A stretch of 64,000 nucleotides of DNA from Ichthyophthirius multifiliis (taxonomy: Eukaryota; Ciliophora; Oligohymenophorea; Hymenostomatida), in assembly GCF_000220395.1 (NCBI RefSeq), contig NW_004086321.1, positions 50,468 to 114,467 of the forward strand, written 5' to 3'. The notes below the pieces were generated by a model. The model made no database searches, was not told the origin of the DNA, and saw only the letters and a program-made list of their open reading frames with translations. Shown one piece after another: positions 39,774 through 50,275 of the stretch (positions are counted from its first letter, which is position 1; the number at the start of each line of letters is the position of its first letter). Position numbers and translations under genes: made by a program.

Positions 39774-40443
39774 TCTTCATCTTTTTAATTATTAAATTAT
39801 TTTCCTTCTAAATAAAAAATCATATTATAGGCTGAAGGGTAAATTATTAATCCTAATCCAAACCAACTTACTAAAAATATTTTAGAATTTTTGACAAAAC
39901 GTTTGTGGAAAACTTTTAAATAATAAAAAATATTATTTAAAATAAAAAAAAAATACATCTTCTACTAATATAATAACTCATATATGATAAACTTAATAAT
40001 GCAAATAATCTCTAATTTTCAGTAAGATTATTGATAATATAGTCCTCTTTAATTTCTTTTAATTTTTTTTTTTTTTTTTTAAATTATTATTTTTGATTTT
40101 ACTAGAAAATTATACTGGTAATTAATTATATTTGACAACGATTGGTTTTAAAACTTATAATTTTAATTCTCTTTAGTACTATTAACTTTAATTTTATAAT
40201 ATTCTTTTTTATTGACTCAAAAAAGTAAACATAATCTAGTTTTTTTTAAAAAAAAAAAATATAATATTTTATAATTTATTATTTTACATCGAATTTTCCT
40301 TTGATATATGGGACTGGGTTAACATTATCTACAACCCAATCTAAATTTTACTTTAAACTTTTTTGATATGCTATATAATCAATATCTAATTTTAATTAAA
40401 AGCTATTAAAATAGTTTTTTATTTAATCAATATATTCTTCCAT
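39774..40443 (-). CDS. Small hypothetical protein with a membrane-like C-terminus
   Basis: ATG 40443 opens MEEYIDQIKNYFNSFQ, continuing to IKGKFD before a likely intron. A later exon ends with HKRFVKNSKIFLVSWFGLGL followed by IIYPSAYNMIFYLEGK and an acidic QKDEDDE tail, TGA 39774-39776. The C-terminal exon contains one or two hydrophobic segments that could span a membrane. Middle exons (about 39950-40240) are coding-like but their joins are unclear because T/A-runs flank them. No family recognised. The length would be about 150-180 residues. Confidence 0.45.
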
Positions 40444-41432
40444 TTTATTGTATAAACAATAATTATTATTTTTAACGCAGGAAAAAAATATATAAAAATA
40501 AAATAAAAATTTCAATTTTATTATAAATAATTAAAATCTTATTATTTATTTTAAAAAGAAATTAATAAATTTTTAGTTTTATAAAATAATATATGACTTC
40601 CTCAAAAAAAAAAAAAATTATTTCTTATAAATAATATTAAATTCGTTTTAAATTAAAAAATTTCATGTTTTAATATTTCTTAATTTTTTAATTATAATAG
40701 GAATACAAATGGTATATAATTAAAGAAAAGGTTTTTTAAATAAAACTTTTAAATATAATAAATCAAATATTTCTAACTAAATTTTTAATAAATAATATTT
40801 TTAGTATTATTATAAAAATAATTCATTAATAATCAATAATATTTTTATATATTAAAAAATACACTTATTTTTTTTATATTAAATATCTTTTGTATTTTGT
40901 AATTATTATATTATTTATATAATAAAAAAAATTATGTTGTGTATTTATATTAATATAAAATTTAAATAGTATTTATATACCGCTGCTATATATAAATTAA
41001 ATAATTGAAAAACTATATATAAATATAGACTTATTAATATAATATATTTAAAATATGTATATTGAATTTAATATTATTATTATTTTCATATTTTTTAATA
41101 AGATATTTTTTTAAATAAAATTAATGTATTAGATATTAGATATATCTTATATATTTATAACTTATATATGTTTTCTTAAATTAAACAATATTATATTTTT
41201 TATTAAAAAGCTTTTAGAGTTAGAAATTTATTTTAATTGTATGCATAATAGATTTTTTTATTTTATTTTATTTAAAATAAATATATATAATAAATTTTTA
41301 TTTTATATAAATATAAAAATATATTTATTTTTATTTTATACATTATTTTTTATTTACTTTTATTTCTTTATATATAAATAATTTTATATAAAAAAAAAAA
41401 ATTTTGTTTAATTATTTTAAGGGTGTGTTTGG
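40444..41432. other. Gene-free AT-rich spacer
   Basis: Nearly pure A/T between two minus-strand genes. A small island TACCGCTGCTATATA at 40979-40993 stands out but is too short to interpret. The U5 RNA 3' flank lies at its right end. Confidence 0.5.
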
Positions 41433-41554
41433 TTAGAGGAATCTAAAAAGATTCCTACAAAAATTTGTAATATTCACATTTATAAACCCAGTCCACGGTA
41501 ATCTTTAGTAAAAGGCGAAAAATTAAATCGTTATGAACTGAGTTCTGTGATGGT
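41433..41554 (-). ncRNA. U5 spliceosomal snRNA
   Basis: On the minus strand the invariant U5 loop I core CGCCTTTTACTAAAGAT is present exactly (plus coordinates 41501-41517), followed by TACCGTGG. The flanking stem ACTCAGT pairs with ACTGGGT on the other side (one G-U). Downstream is an Sm-type site AAATTTTTG (41458-41466), then a perfect 3' hairpin GGAATC-TTTTTA-GATTCC (41438-41455). Order and spacing match U5: 5' stem-loop, Sm site, 3' stem-loop. U5 loop I holds the exon ends during both splicing steps in the U4/U6.U5 tri-snRNP. The 5' and 3' ends are estimated to within a few bases. It is far richer in G/C than its surroundings. It diverges from the CCDC112-like gene. Confidence 0.95.
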
Positions 41555-41614
41555 GAAATTTTTTTTTGATTTGAAATATATTATTTATTTATATATAAAA
41601 GATAAAATTTAATT

Positions 41615-41630
41615 ATTATGGGTTTCAAAA
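41615..41630 (-). promoter_or_regulatory. Possible snRNA upstream element
   Basis: A short G/C-containing block (TTTTGAAACCCATAAT on the minus strand) stands out in pure A/T sequence about 61-76 bases upstream of the estimated U5 start, where a proximal sequence element of an snRNA promoter is expected. Position is the only evidence. Confidence 0.25.
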
Positions 41631-41929
41631 TAAATAATTATAAATATTTAAATATTTTTTTTATAAAAATATATTTAAAATTAATAAAAATAATAAATAT
41701 ATATTTATATTTTTATAAGTATTTTATATAAAAATATATAAATACATATAAATATATATAAATATATATATATATATATATCTATATATATATATTTAAT
41801 ATTTTTAACAACATTCTTTCAAATATAAAAACTTTTTTTATAAAAATAATAATTAAATTATGTTTTTTTAAAATATTAATATATATCAAATTATTGTAAA
41901 AATTTAAAAACATATATACAATTTTAATA

Positions 41930-43503
41930 ATGGACATTTCATAATGGCAAATGTAATATAATTAATTACGCCATGAAATTTTTGAACAAAAATAATTAAA
42001 TTTAACTAAATAACTCGGTTTTAATTATGCCACATAAAAATTTAAAGGTGTAATATTAAAAATGAATGAAGAAATAGAATGTAATTAATTCGATAGAGAA
42101 ATAGAAAGATAAGAATTATTTTTGAAAATAATAAATATCCGAAATTAATTAAAATAAAAAAATAATTAAAAACTAGAAATAGAAAATTTTAAAAGCGTTC
42201 AACAAAAAATATACTAAGATTTAGAAACAAAATAAACCGAAATAAATAATATTTTATATAAAATTTAAGATAATATAAATGACGGATATTATGATAACGA
42301 AAATTTTTTTAATTAATTAGATATTAATAATTCCAATTAAAAACTAGAAAATAATTAATTACTATAAGAACTTCAAGAAGAAGATGAAATACAATTTATT
42401 CTATAATAATATGGTATATATAATGAAGAAGTCGAAGAATTTGATTAAGAAGATTAATAATAAGATAGAAATGAAAAATTATAAAAGGAAATTGAAAAAG
42501 AATATGAATTTGAATATGAAGATGAACAATAGAGCGAAGAATTTCTTATTTTCGAATAAAAAATGGAAGAATATAAACAAAAAATTATTTAATTAGAAAA
42601 AAAAATGAAGGATTTAGGTGGCAAATATTTAAATTGGCAGAAGGAAGATCATAATGATTACATAAAAATAGTATCTAAATATAAAAATGATTATTAAAAT
42701 CAAAAATTTGTAGATGAATGCATAATTACATTAGGTTTATTCACTAAACAATAAATAATAGCACATACAATGGATTATGTAAAGTATAAAGAACTTGAAG
42801 AAGAGAAAAAAAAAACTATAAATGAATATAAAAATATAAAAGAAGGTTAAAAAGAAATAATAAGAAAAAAAAAAAAGAAAATGAAAATATAGAGAAATAA
42901 AAAATGATAGAAGAGTAAAAAAGAATATAAGAAAATAAAAAAGAAATAAAGGAAAATATTAATAAATGGAAAGAAAATTAAAAAAAAAAGTTTTTTTCAT
43001 AAAATTAAATAGAGGAAATTTAAAGACAAGAAAAATTAATAATAGAAAAGGAAAATTATAAAAAATTCCAAAAAAAAAGAGAAGAATAGAAAATGTTAAT
43101 TTAAAAATATAATAAAGAAAAAAAAATATTTTAAGATAAATTATAATAATAAATTCTTGAAAAATAAAAAAAAAACTTCGACTTAAATAAATTTACTTAA
43201 TTTAAATAAAAATAAGATTTTCTTATTAAAAAATTATAATTCAAATCTATTCTTAAAAAAGCTATAGTTTAAGAAGAATAAGAAAAAATTAATCATTTAT
43301 AATAAATTAATAAGGATAAATTTAATTATGTTTAAACTAAATTCCAAGACTAAACAAAAACTGCTGAAAGAAGAGTTACTCAAAAATATGATAATCTAGG
43401 TAAAGTTGATAGATTTGGACCTTCTTGTAATACTTTTGGAGGTAATGTCCTTGGAATTGGAGGGAAATTAAAAATGCCTTAATGGAGATAATAATTGATA
43501 TGA
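41930..43503 (+). CDS. CCDC112-like coiled-coil protein
   Basis: About 524 residues, mostly Glu/Lys/Gln coiled coil. A central non-coil block reads DLGGKYLNWQKEDHNDYIKI, then FVDECIITLGLFTKQQIIAH and YKELEEEKKKTINEYK. It matches the CCDC112 pattern (GG..W..DH..F...., FI.E....LP..T...I..H..WY..F..LEE.KK..I..W) as I remember it. The C-terminus ends LKMPQWRQQLI, like the P-x-W-R tail of that family. An A11 run (42865-42875) breaks the frame; one extra A gives 525 codons ending at TGA 43501-43503. CCDC112 homologues are reported in ciliated organisms, so a centriolar-satellite or ciliary role is possible but not shown here. It starts about 375 bp from the divergent U5 gene. Confidence 0.7.
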
Positions 43504-43900
43504 TTATTAAATTTACTTTTATATATATTTGTTCATTCTTTTATATTTTTATTAATTTTTTTTTTTAAATAATTTAATAACTAATTTATTATATATATAT
43601 ATTTCCATAAAAAAAACAAAAATAAAACATTTATTTTTTAATTTAAAAAGATATAAAAAAATAATTATCCACATAAATTAAAAATAATTCGTAATTATAT
43701 GAAAAAATTAATATAAATTGATTTTTTTTCATTTTAATATAAACAAAATTCAATATTCTATTCTATAAATATAAATTAAAAATATAAAAAAAAAAAAAAA
43801 TATTTATATATGTAATTAAAATTATTTAATTATCAATATATATTTAATTTTAAATTAAAAAAAAACAAATTAAAAAATATACAAAAAATATATAAAAAAT
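43504..43900. other. Intergenic spacer, tandem genes
   Basis: A/T-only sequence between two + strand genes; no feature seen beyond A-runs and TA steps. Confidence 0.55.
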
Positions 43901-44876
43901 ATGAGTAATAAATCTTAATAAAAGGAATGCTATTACAAAACTCTTGGTATTAATAAAAATGCTAAAGAAGAATAAATTAAAAAAGCATATAAAAAATTAG
44001 CTTTGTAATGGCATCCAGACAAAAATCAAAACAAAAAAGATGAGGCCACAACTAAGTTTAAATAAATCTCAGAAGCATATGAAATTTTATCTGATTCAGT
44101 AAATAATATAATATAATAAATACATTAATAATATTAAAAACTAAACAAAAAAAACAGCAAAAAAGGGCTGCTTATGATAGATATGGATTCGATGGATTAG
44201 GATAAGGAGCATAATAATAAAATTATTAATTTAATTAATAAAATTATCAACATGCCAATGATATATTTAAAAATTTCTTTACTAATTTTGGATTTGGAGA
44301 TGACGATGATCCTTTTCTTTCTTAGTTTTTTGGAAACAATTTTCCGTTTAAAAAAGTCCATAAAGCAAATCAAAAATAAGGCTTTTTTAAAAGTAATACT
44401 TTCCAATAATAAGCATTTAATAATTAACCTGATTTCTTTAATAATAACTATTTTAATAATTAAAATGATATGTTGTAAAGATAGTCTTTACTTAATAATA
44501 ACAATTTTTTTAATAATAATTTCTTTGGAAGTAGTAATTTCTTTAATAATGGTCCTTTTGTTAGTAATGATTTCTTCTCCGGATAATAAGGAAATTTATA
44601 AACGTAATAGTAGTTTAGCTCTGGAAGAGGATTTGGATCTTCTTAGAGTATTTAAAGTTCAACGAAAATAGTGTAATTATATATTTTAATTTTTAGTATA
44701 TTATTTAAAAGAAATGGATAGTAATAAACAATTAGAAAAACTGTTGTTACTAATCAAGATGGCACTAAAACAGTCACAGAAGAGATTAGTGAAGGAAATA
44801 AGAAAAGAAAAAAATAATATATAATAAATTCAAATAGTAATTAAAATTATATTATAATAATATTGATTATATATTT
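43901..44876 (+). CDS. Type II J-protein, DNAJB6-like
   Basis: Hsp70 co-chaperone. The J-domain is at the N-terminus: YYKTLGINKNAKEEQIKKAY, then KKLALQWHPDKN with the HPD motif, KQISEAYEILSDS and RAAYDRYGFDGLG. After it comes a Phe/Asn/Ser/Gly-rich region (NDIFKNFFTNFGFGDDDDPF and SNFFNNGPF). The C-terminal segment is SSTKIVNGQ and TNQDGTKTVTEEISEGN, matching the DNAJB6/B2/B8 layout (J, G/F, S/T-rich, short C-terminal domain). Introns 44099-44157 (59 bp) and 44673-44711 (39 bp) are supported by phase and motif continuity. At an A7 run (44808-44814) one extra A is needed to reach TGA 44874-44876; otherwise the frame runs on without a stop. There is no zinc-finger region, so it is not type I. 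Confidence 0.88.
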
Positions 44877-45510
44877 TTTTTATTTTTTTAGATAGTATTA
44901 ATTAATTTTAGAGTTGAATAAATTGATTTTATATAATAATTAATATTCAATAAATAAAAAATATATATTTAAAATAAATATATATATATATATATTATAT
45001 AAATATTATCTACACAATTGTATATATAATTAATATATAATATATTATAAAACTTATTAAATCTTTTAAAAAATATATAATTTAATTTTCCTTTCAGTAA
45101 AAAATTAAAATATCTCTTAAACAACAAAAAATTTATATTAAATTATTATTTTCTTTTACTTAAAAAAGTTTATCAAAATATATAAATAATTTTTTTATGT
45201 AAATTATAAGAAATTAGAATATTTATGACTGTGTATTAATTATATATTTATATAGCCGATTATTTTTCTGAACTTTTATTATAATTATATTTATTTATTT
45301 TTTTTTTAAAAAAAAATACTTAAATTTTAATTATTCTTTATTTGTTAAAAATATATAAATTACTTTTTTTTTGGTAAAACTATTAAAAATATAATTGTTA
45401 ATTTTTTTAAAAATAAATTATAATAAAAGTAGGATAAAAATAACAAGAAAATAAATTTATATTATTAATAAAGAATAAAATATTAAATAAAAAATAACAT
45501 AAATAAAATA
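44877..45510. other. Gene-free AT-rich spacer
   Basis: Contains TA-rich stretches (about 44940-45010). No coding frame or structured RNA seen; includes the promoter side of the UTP18 gene. Confidence 0.55.
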
Positions 45511-47061
45511 ATGGCAAAAGAAACACTGAAAAGCACTCTACCTGAAAACAAGTCTGGCAATAAAAATAAAAAAACAATAAAAAAAATGTCCAAGCTCTTA
45601 AATTAAAGAGCAATAAAAAAGGTAAAAATGGAAAAGTAATTAGAAAAATTAGACGACATAATAAATGATGAAAGTCTAACCAATATACCCACAAAAAAGC
45701 CCTAAATAGATTAACCAATAAATATAAAAATAACAAACCAAATCGAAGACGCAGCATGGTTTGACGTAGAAGATTCTAAAATAGAAATCGATATCACAAA
45801 AGTTGCGAGATTACGAAAACTACGTAAAACTGAAGAAGAAAAAACTATAACCGGCCAAGAATATTAAACCCGTCTAAAATAATTTTACAACGATAAATTA
45901 AAAACCACAAATTTCTACGGTTGGGCATTTGATGATGAATAAAACTAAATCCATTAACAATCCGTAATTTAAGACAACGAATATGATAATAACCCAAACT
46001 AAATATTAGATAAAATGCTCCAAACACAATATTCTGTTTACACTGATAACTACAAACCCTAAAATCTTCTAAACGAAATAGTCGATATAGAAAGAATAGG
46101 ATAAATTCCAATCAAGGATAAACACAACGCAGTTATCCAAGATATAGATTTTCACACTAATAATCTAGTTTTTTTCACTTCTGGATTAGATTAATTAATC
46201 AAAATTTTCACTATAAGAGAAAATAAACCTGCTTTTAGGGATAATATTAAACTTTTAAAATAAGTTTATGTAGAAAACTTTCCTATATCTACAGCCTAAT
46301 TTCTTCTTTAAAAAAATTAAATTTTACTCGCAAGTTAAAATAAAAGACACCTCCTATATTATGACTTAGTTTCTGATAAAGTCGAAAAAATATCCTCTCA
46401 TTTATTTACTTAAAGATTTTCATCCAAAATCGACAAATTCGTAATTTCTCCAGACCAAAACTACATCGCAGTTTATAGTTCAGAGGGCTATATTATGATT
46501 CTTAATGCTCATACTAAATAATTCTTATTTGAATTTAAAATGAATGAAGAATGTAAATCTCTTTGCTTTTCCTTTGATAGTAAATTCCTCTTTTCAGGAG
46601 GAAAAACTAACAAAATATACTAATGGGATCTTTCTAAAAGAAGTATTTTTGATGTATTTCTTAATGAAGGAAGTTAATGTACTAATAATATAAAAATGTC
46701 TTCAAACGGAGGTTTTTTTGCAGCTTCTTCCGATAGTGGAGTTGTGAATGTATTTGAATACGAAAAAAATACAAACAAAATGAAAAAGGAAGTTATTAAA
46801 GAAATATAAAACCTCACTACATCAATTGATAATCTTTCATTTAATTCATAAAATGAAATTCTTCTTTGTGCTTCGAAATGGAAAATAAATGCTATTAGAT
46901 TAGTTCATGTACCCTCTTTTACAGTATTTGCTAATTGGCCTAATTTCAAAACTTAGGTTAAGCTTATTAGTGCCTGCAAATTTAGTCATAATGGAAAATA
47001 TCTTGCTATAGGTAATGATGCTGGGCTTACTCATATTTATAATTTTAAGCATTATAATTGA
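45511..47061 (+). CDS. UTP18: U3 snoRNA-associated protein 18 (WD40)
   Basis: Intact 516-residue frame from ATG 45511 to TGA 47059-47061. The N-terminal basic region is followed by EDAAWFDVED and KVARLRKLRKTEEEKTITGQ then EYQTRLKQ, typical of UTP18. WD repeats follow, with blades such as IQDIDFHTNNLVFFTSGLDQ, KFVISPDQNYIAVYSSEGY, SLCFSFDSKFLFSGGKTNKI and ACKFSHNGKYLAIGNDAG. It ends THIYNFKHYN, like the family LxHY end. UTP18 is part of the UtpB module of the small-subunit processome, which assembles on U3 snoRNA and pre-18S rRNA in the nucleolus. No intron was needed. It is one of the least ambiguous models in the window. Confidence 0.88.
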
Positions 47062-47442
47062 TTACATATTTTTTATTTATTTTTTTAATTAATTAATTTG
47101 TATTTTTTTTATTTTATAATTATTATGTATTATTTTGTAAAGCTTTTTTTTTTTTTTTTTAGTTTAATTGTTTTATTCTTTTTTTAATTAATATCTTAAT
47201 ATAATAATTAAATTCTAATGTAATTCGATTAAAAAAATATCACTTTTAAAAATATAGTCTAAGCATTTTAAAATTTAGATTAATATTCTGAACTATGATT
47301 TTTTATTTAATTTTAAAAAATTAAAAATAAAAAGGATAAGGATAAACATATATCAATATAAAAAGTAATCAAATAAAAACAATTTTTTAAATACATATAA
47401 ATTTTTAAATATATTGTCAGAATAAGCTTTAAAATAAAATTT
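47062..47442. other. Intergenic spacer, tandem genes
   Basis: A/T-rich spacer; no gene or RNA signal seen. Confidence 0.5.
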
Positions 47443-48087
47443 ATGATCATTAATAATTAGCACTATAGGTGGAATAAAAATCAAAGCGAAAATTATTTAA
47501 AATTAAATAAACTATAGATAAATAAAAACAACATAAAGGTATAAGAAAAGCAAAAAATATAAATGATTAACAAAGTAAACACAGTTAAACACACGAATAT
47601 TAAAAAGAAAAACAGCCTAATATGTAAACGTATTAATTGAATATAATAAGAAAGCAGTTATATTTACTTAATAGCCTTAATTATAAGAAATCTAAATAAT
47701 TAATGTCAATAGATAAAAAAATATAACATAGAGTAATTTAATAATACTTATTCTATATAAATTCAGTTTTTTTTAATTGAAATTTTATAAAAAAATAAAA
47801 TATAAGCATTTAACATATTTAGAGAAAATAAAAATATATAAAAGATTAGTATCTTAATATTTCTATATTAAAATATTTTCGAAAATTCCAAAAACTCATA
47901 AATTGAAAGTTCATTTACAAAAATCGAAAAATTAAGTAATTATGGGCTTTCATTAAGATCAATAAAAAAAACCCAGATATAAAATATTTAATATTTAAAA
48001 GGAAGAAATAACATTATAGTTAATATCTTATTTACAAAATATTTCATATTTTATTTATTTTAGATATAAAAAATCAATAAAACTTGA
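47443..48087 (+). CDS. Lys/Asn-rich hypothetical protein, frame-broken
   Basis: Coding-like + strand sequence beginning at ATG 47443 (MIINNQHYRWNKNQSENYLK). It shifts frame at an A5 run (47608-47612) and continues with QPNMQTYQLNIIRKQLYLLN. A later block reads NIFENSKNSQIESSFTKIEK then LSNYGLSLRSIKKTQIQN, ending at TGA 48085-48087. An intron near 47767-47805 probably joins the blocks, but its phase does not fit without another base change. No domain recognised. It could also be two small genes. Confidence 0.4.
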
Positions 48088-48751
48088 TTTTTTGTTGTAT
48101 ATTAGTTTAGATAGATAATTAATTATATCGCTAAACTTTAATTAAATATAAATATTGTTTGCATATAAGTTTTAAAAATTATATTTTTAGTTATCAAGTT
48201 TTATAAAATAATTAAAAAAAAATCAATTTTGATTTTCTTTTTAATAAACTTTAGATGTATTGAGGAATATTATTTTTAAAAAAATGATAAAATTATTTAT
48301 AGAGTTATCAATAAATTGGTTATTAATATTTCTAATTAAAGTTTTAAATTTTAAAAAAGAGTGTCCATGTAAGATTTCAGGAAATCAATTTTATTTAAAG
48401 AACCTTATTTTGATGATATACAGGAAGCATAAATATAATAGTTAATTGATTTTTATTTATATGAAATAAATTTTTTTTTTTAATATCAATTAAATAATTT
48501 TTGTTTTTGAAAAATTAAATATATTTTTACTTAAAATTTAAATAATTTAAATTATTTATATTATAAATTTGTATATTAATATAATACAAATAAAAAATGA
48601 AACAATATAAAATATTTTATAATAATTTAATATAATTAAATAAATTTATATACCAAAATATATATATAAATAATTAAAAATAAAAGTTTTTACACTTTTT
48701 AAAATACAAAAAAATAAACCAAAGAACTAATATAATCAAAACATAACAAAA
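48088..48751. other. Gene-free spacer
   Basis: A/T-rich. A somewhat GC-richer stretch at 48355-48395 (GAGTGTCCATGTAAGATTTC) lies in a + frame lacking convincing protein character. Nothing supported. Confidence 0.45.
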
Positions 48752-50275
48752 ATGCTCAGAAAATTAATTTTTAAATTATTAAATGCAAAAATAATCAGAA
48801 AAGGTGATTAATTTTAAAGTATGGTAAGTAAACAAAATTAAAAATAATTAATATTAAAAAAAACAATAATAAAAAAAAAGAGTCCTTGGGCTGTAATATA
48901 ATTTGATGGTCAAAGAAAAACAACTGAAGAAGTAAAAAATGGAAATTTAGAGCCAGAATTTAACATTGAATATGAGTTTTAAAGAAATTCAGATTATAAA
49001 ATAATTATATAAATATTCAAAAAGGAATATTATTATGGACCGTTAAAGAATCTGTTAGAAAGAGATATATTAATTGGATAAGGAATATATAATGCCATGC
49101 AAAACGCAAAGCAAAAGGGAAGACAGTAAATTGAAATAGACTTATTGTTTGATTATGATAATAAACTAGCAGGAAAGGTATACGCTGAAATACAATTTGA
49201 AAAAACCAGCAATTCATAAAAACTATAGAGAGAACTAGAGGAAAATCAAAAGCGTAAAAATCATAAAGGGCACATCTAAATATCTAAAATACAAATAATT
49301 TCTGAAAAAATACATGATTTATCTTATTATGTGAAAATAAGGAGCGGAGATACATTCCAAAAATCAGACTTTTAAAAAGGAAAGCAAGGACAGATTTAAT
49401 TTTAGAATTCTTATAATATATACATAAGTAATTAAAAGCTTATTTATTTTGATATACAAGAAGTACTTTATGATGAAGATAAATAGGAAGTTTTAGTCGA
49501 CGAGTTTTTAGGATTAGCAATTTTATAAATCGAAAAAGCCACAAAAGAAGAATAAAATCCTTTAAAATAAGAAATAATTATAAAAATATAGGGAAAAATT
49601 ATAGGGAAGTTAATATTTGAAACCTAATATATATAATATCAATAAAACAATAAAGCAAATAATAACATATAAATATTATTAAAAAACAAGCTAACAAAAG
49701 AGGATTTATAGAAACAATTAGAATAAATGTAAAAATAAAGTAAATATTGGATATCTCCCGAAAGACAGGAATTATAAGAATTGCTAAAAAAAAAATAACT
49801 ACTCGAAAAAAGAAAAATGAATATGAGATCATTTACACATTTAGAAAAAGCAAACTAATCTAGCTCTATTTTTTCAAAAATAAACTAATAGTTATTACTT
49901 GAAAAAAAAGATATTGTACTAGATACTATCCCTGTAAAACTTCCTTATGTAACTACTAATAATCATCTATTAGTCCCTGTTTTGTATTCAAAAGAATATT
50001 TCAGAAATGTTCATGGAACTGGATTTTCAACTATTGAAAGTTCCACTTCTCTTAAAATGAGTGTACCTAAATATTCTATTCCTGAATAACAAAGGTTCAA
50101 AGAAAATATTGAATAATCTCCAGGTCCTGGTGATTATGGTGGAAACGGGATTGCTGAAGATAAATTTCTTGACGCTAAATTCAAAATAAAAACAGCACTT
50201 AGTGATGTTAGGTAAACAAAAATTGAAAGAAAACCAAGGGAAGCGGTTGATACAGGGCTAAAGAAAAAAAAATGA
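48752..50275 (+). CDS. C2-domain protein with PGPGDY tail motif
   Basis: 508 codons open from ATG 48752 to TGA 50273-50275. A probable 57-bp intron (48824-48880, GTAAGT..AAAAG) is a multiple of three without TGA; splicing would give 488 residues. Residues about 45-150 look like a C2 domain: SPWAVIQFDGQRKTTEEVKN, EPEFNIEYEF, DILIGQGIYNA, IEIDLLFDYDNKLAGKVYAE. A second, weaker C2-like segment follows (KIQIISEKIHDLSYYVKIRS, FLGLAILQI). The C-terminal part contains SPGPGDYGGNG, resembling the PGPGxY motif of SHIPPO/STPG-type proteins of axonemal microtubules. C2 domains bind membranes or Ca2+; the acidic Ca2+ loops are not obvious here. A membrane-to-microtubule link is a guess from domain content. 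Confidence 0.65.

Noticed and set aside
41401-41580. First taken as a plus-strand RNA (Pol III-like T-run) or telomerase RNA
   Set aside because: No CAACCCCAA-type template is present, and the reverse complement contains the exact U5 loop I, so the minus-strand U5 call replaces it.
43901-44671. + strand frame starting MPMIYLKISLL inside the J-protein
   Set aside because: The J-domain frame continues through this region with Phe/Asn/Gly-rich sequence and matches the DNAJB6 layout; the other frame is a shadow.
48260-48445. + strand 61-codon frame
   Set aside because: It has no ATG at the stated start, runs on without stop into A/T-only sequence, and its composition is not protein-like downstream.
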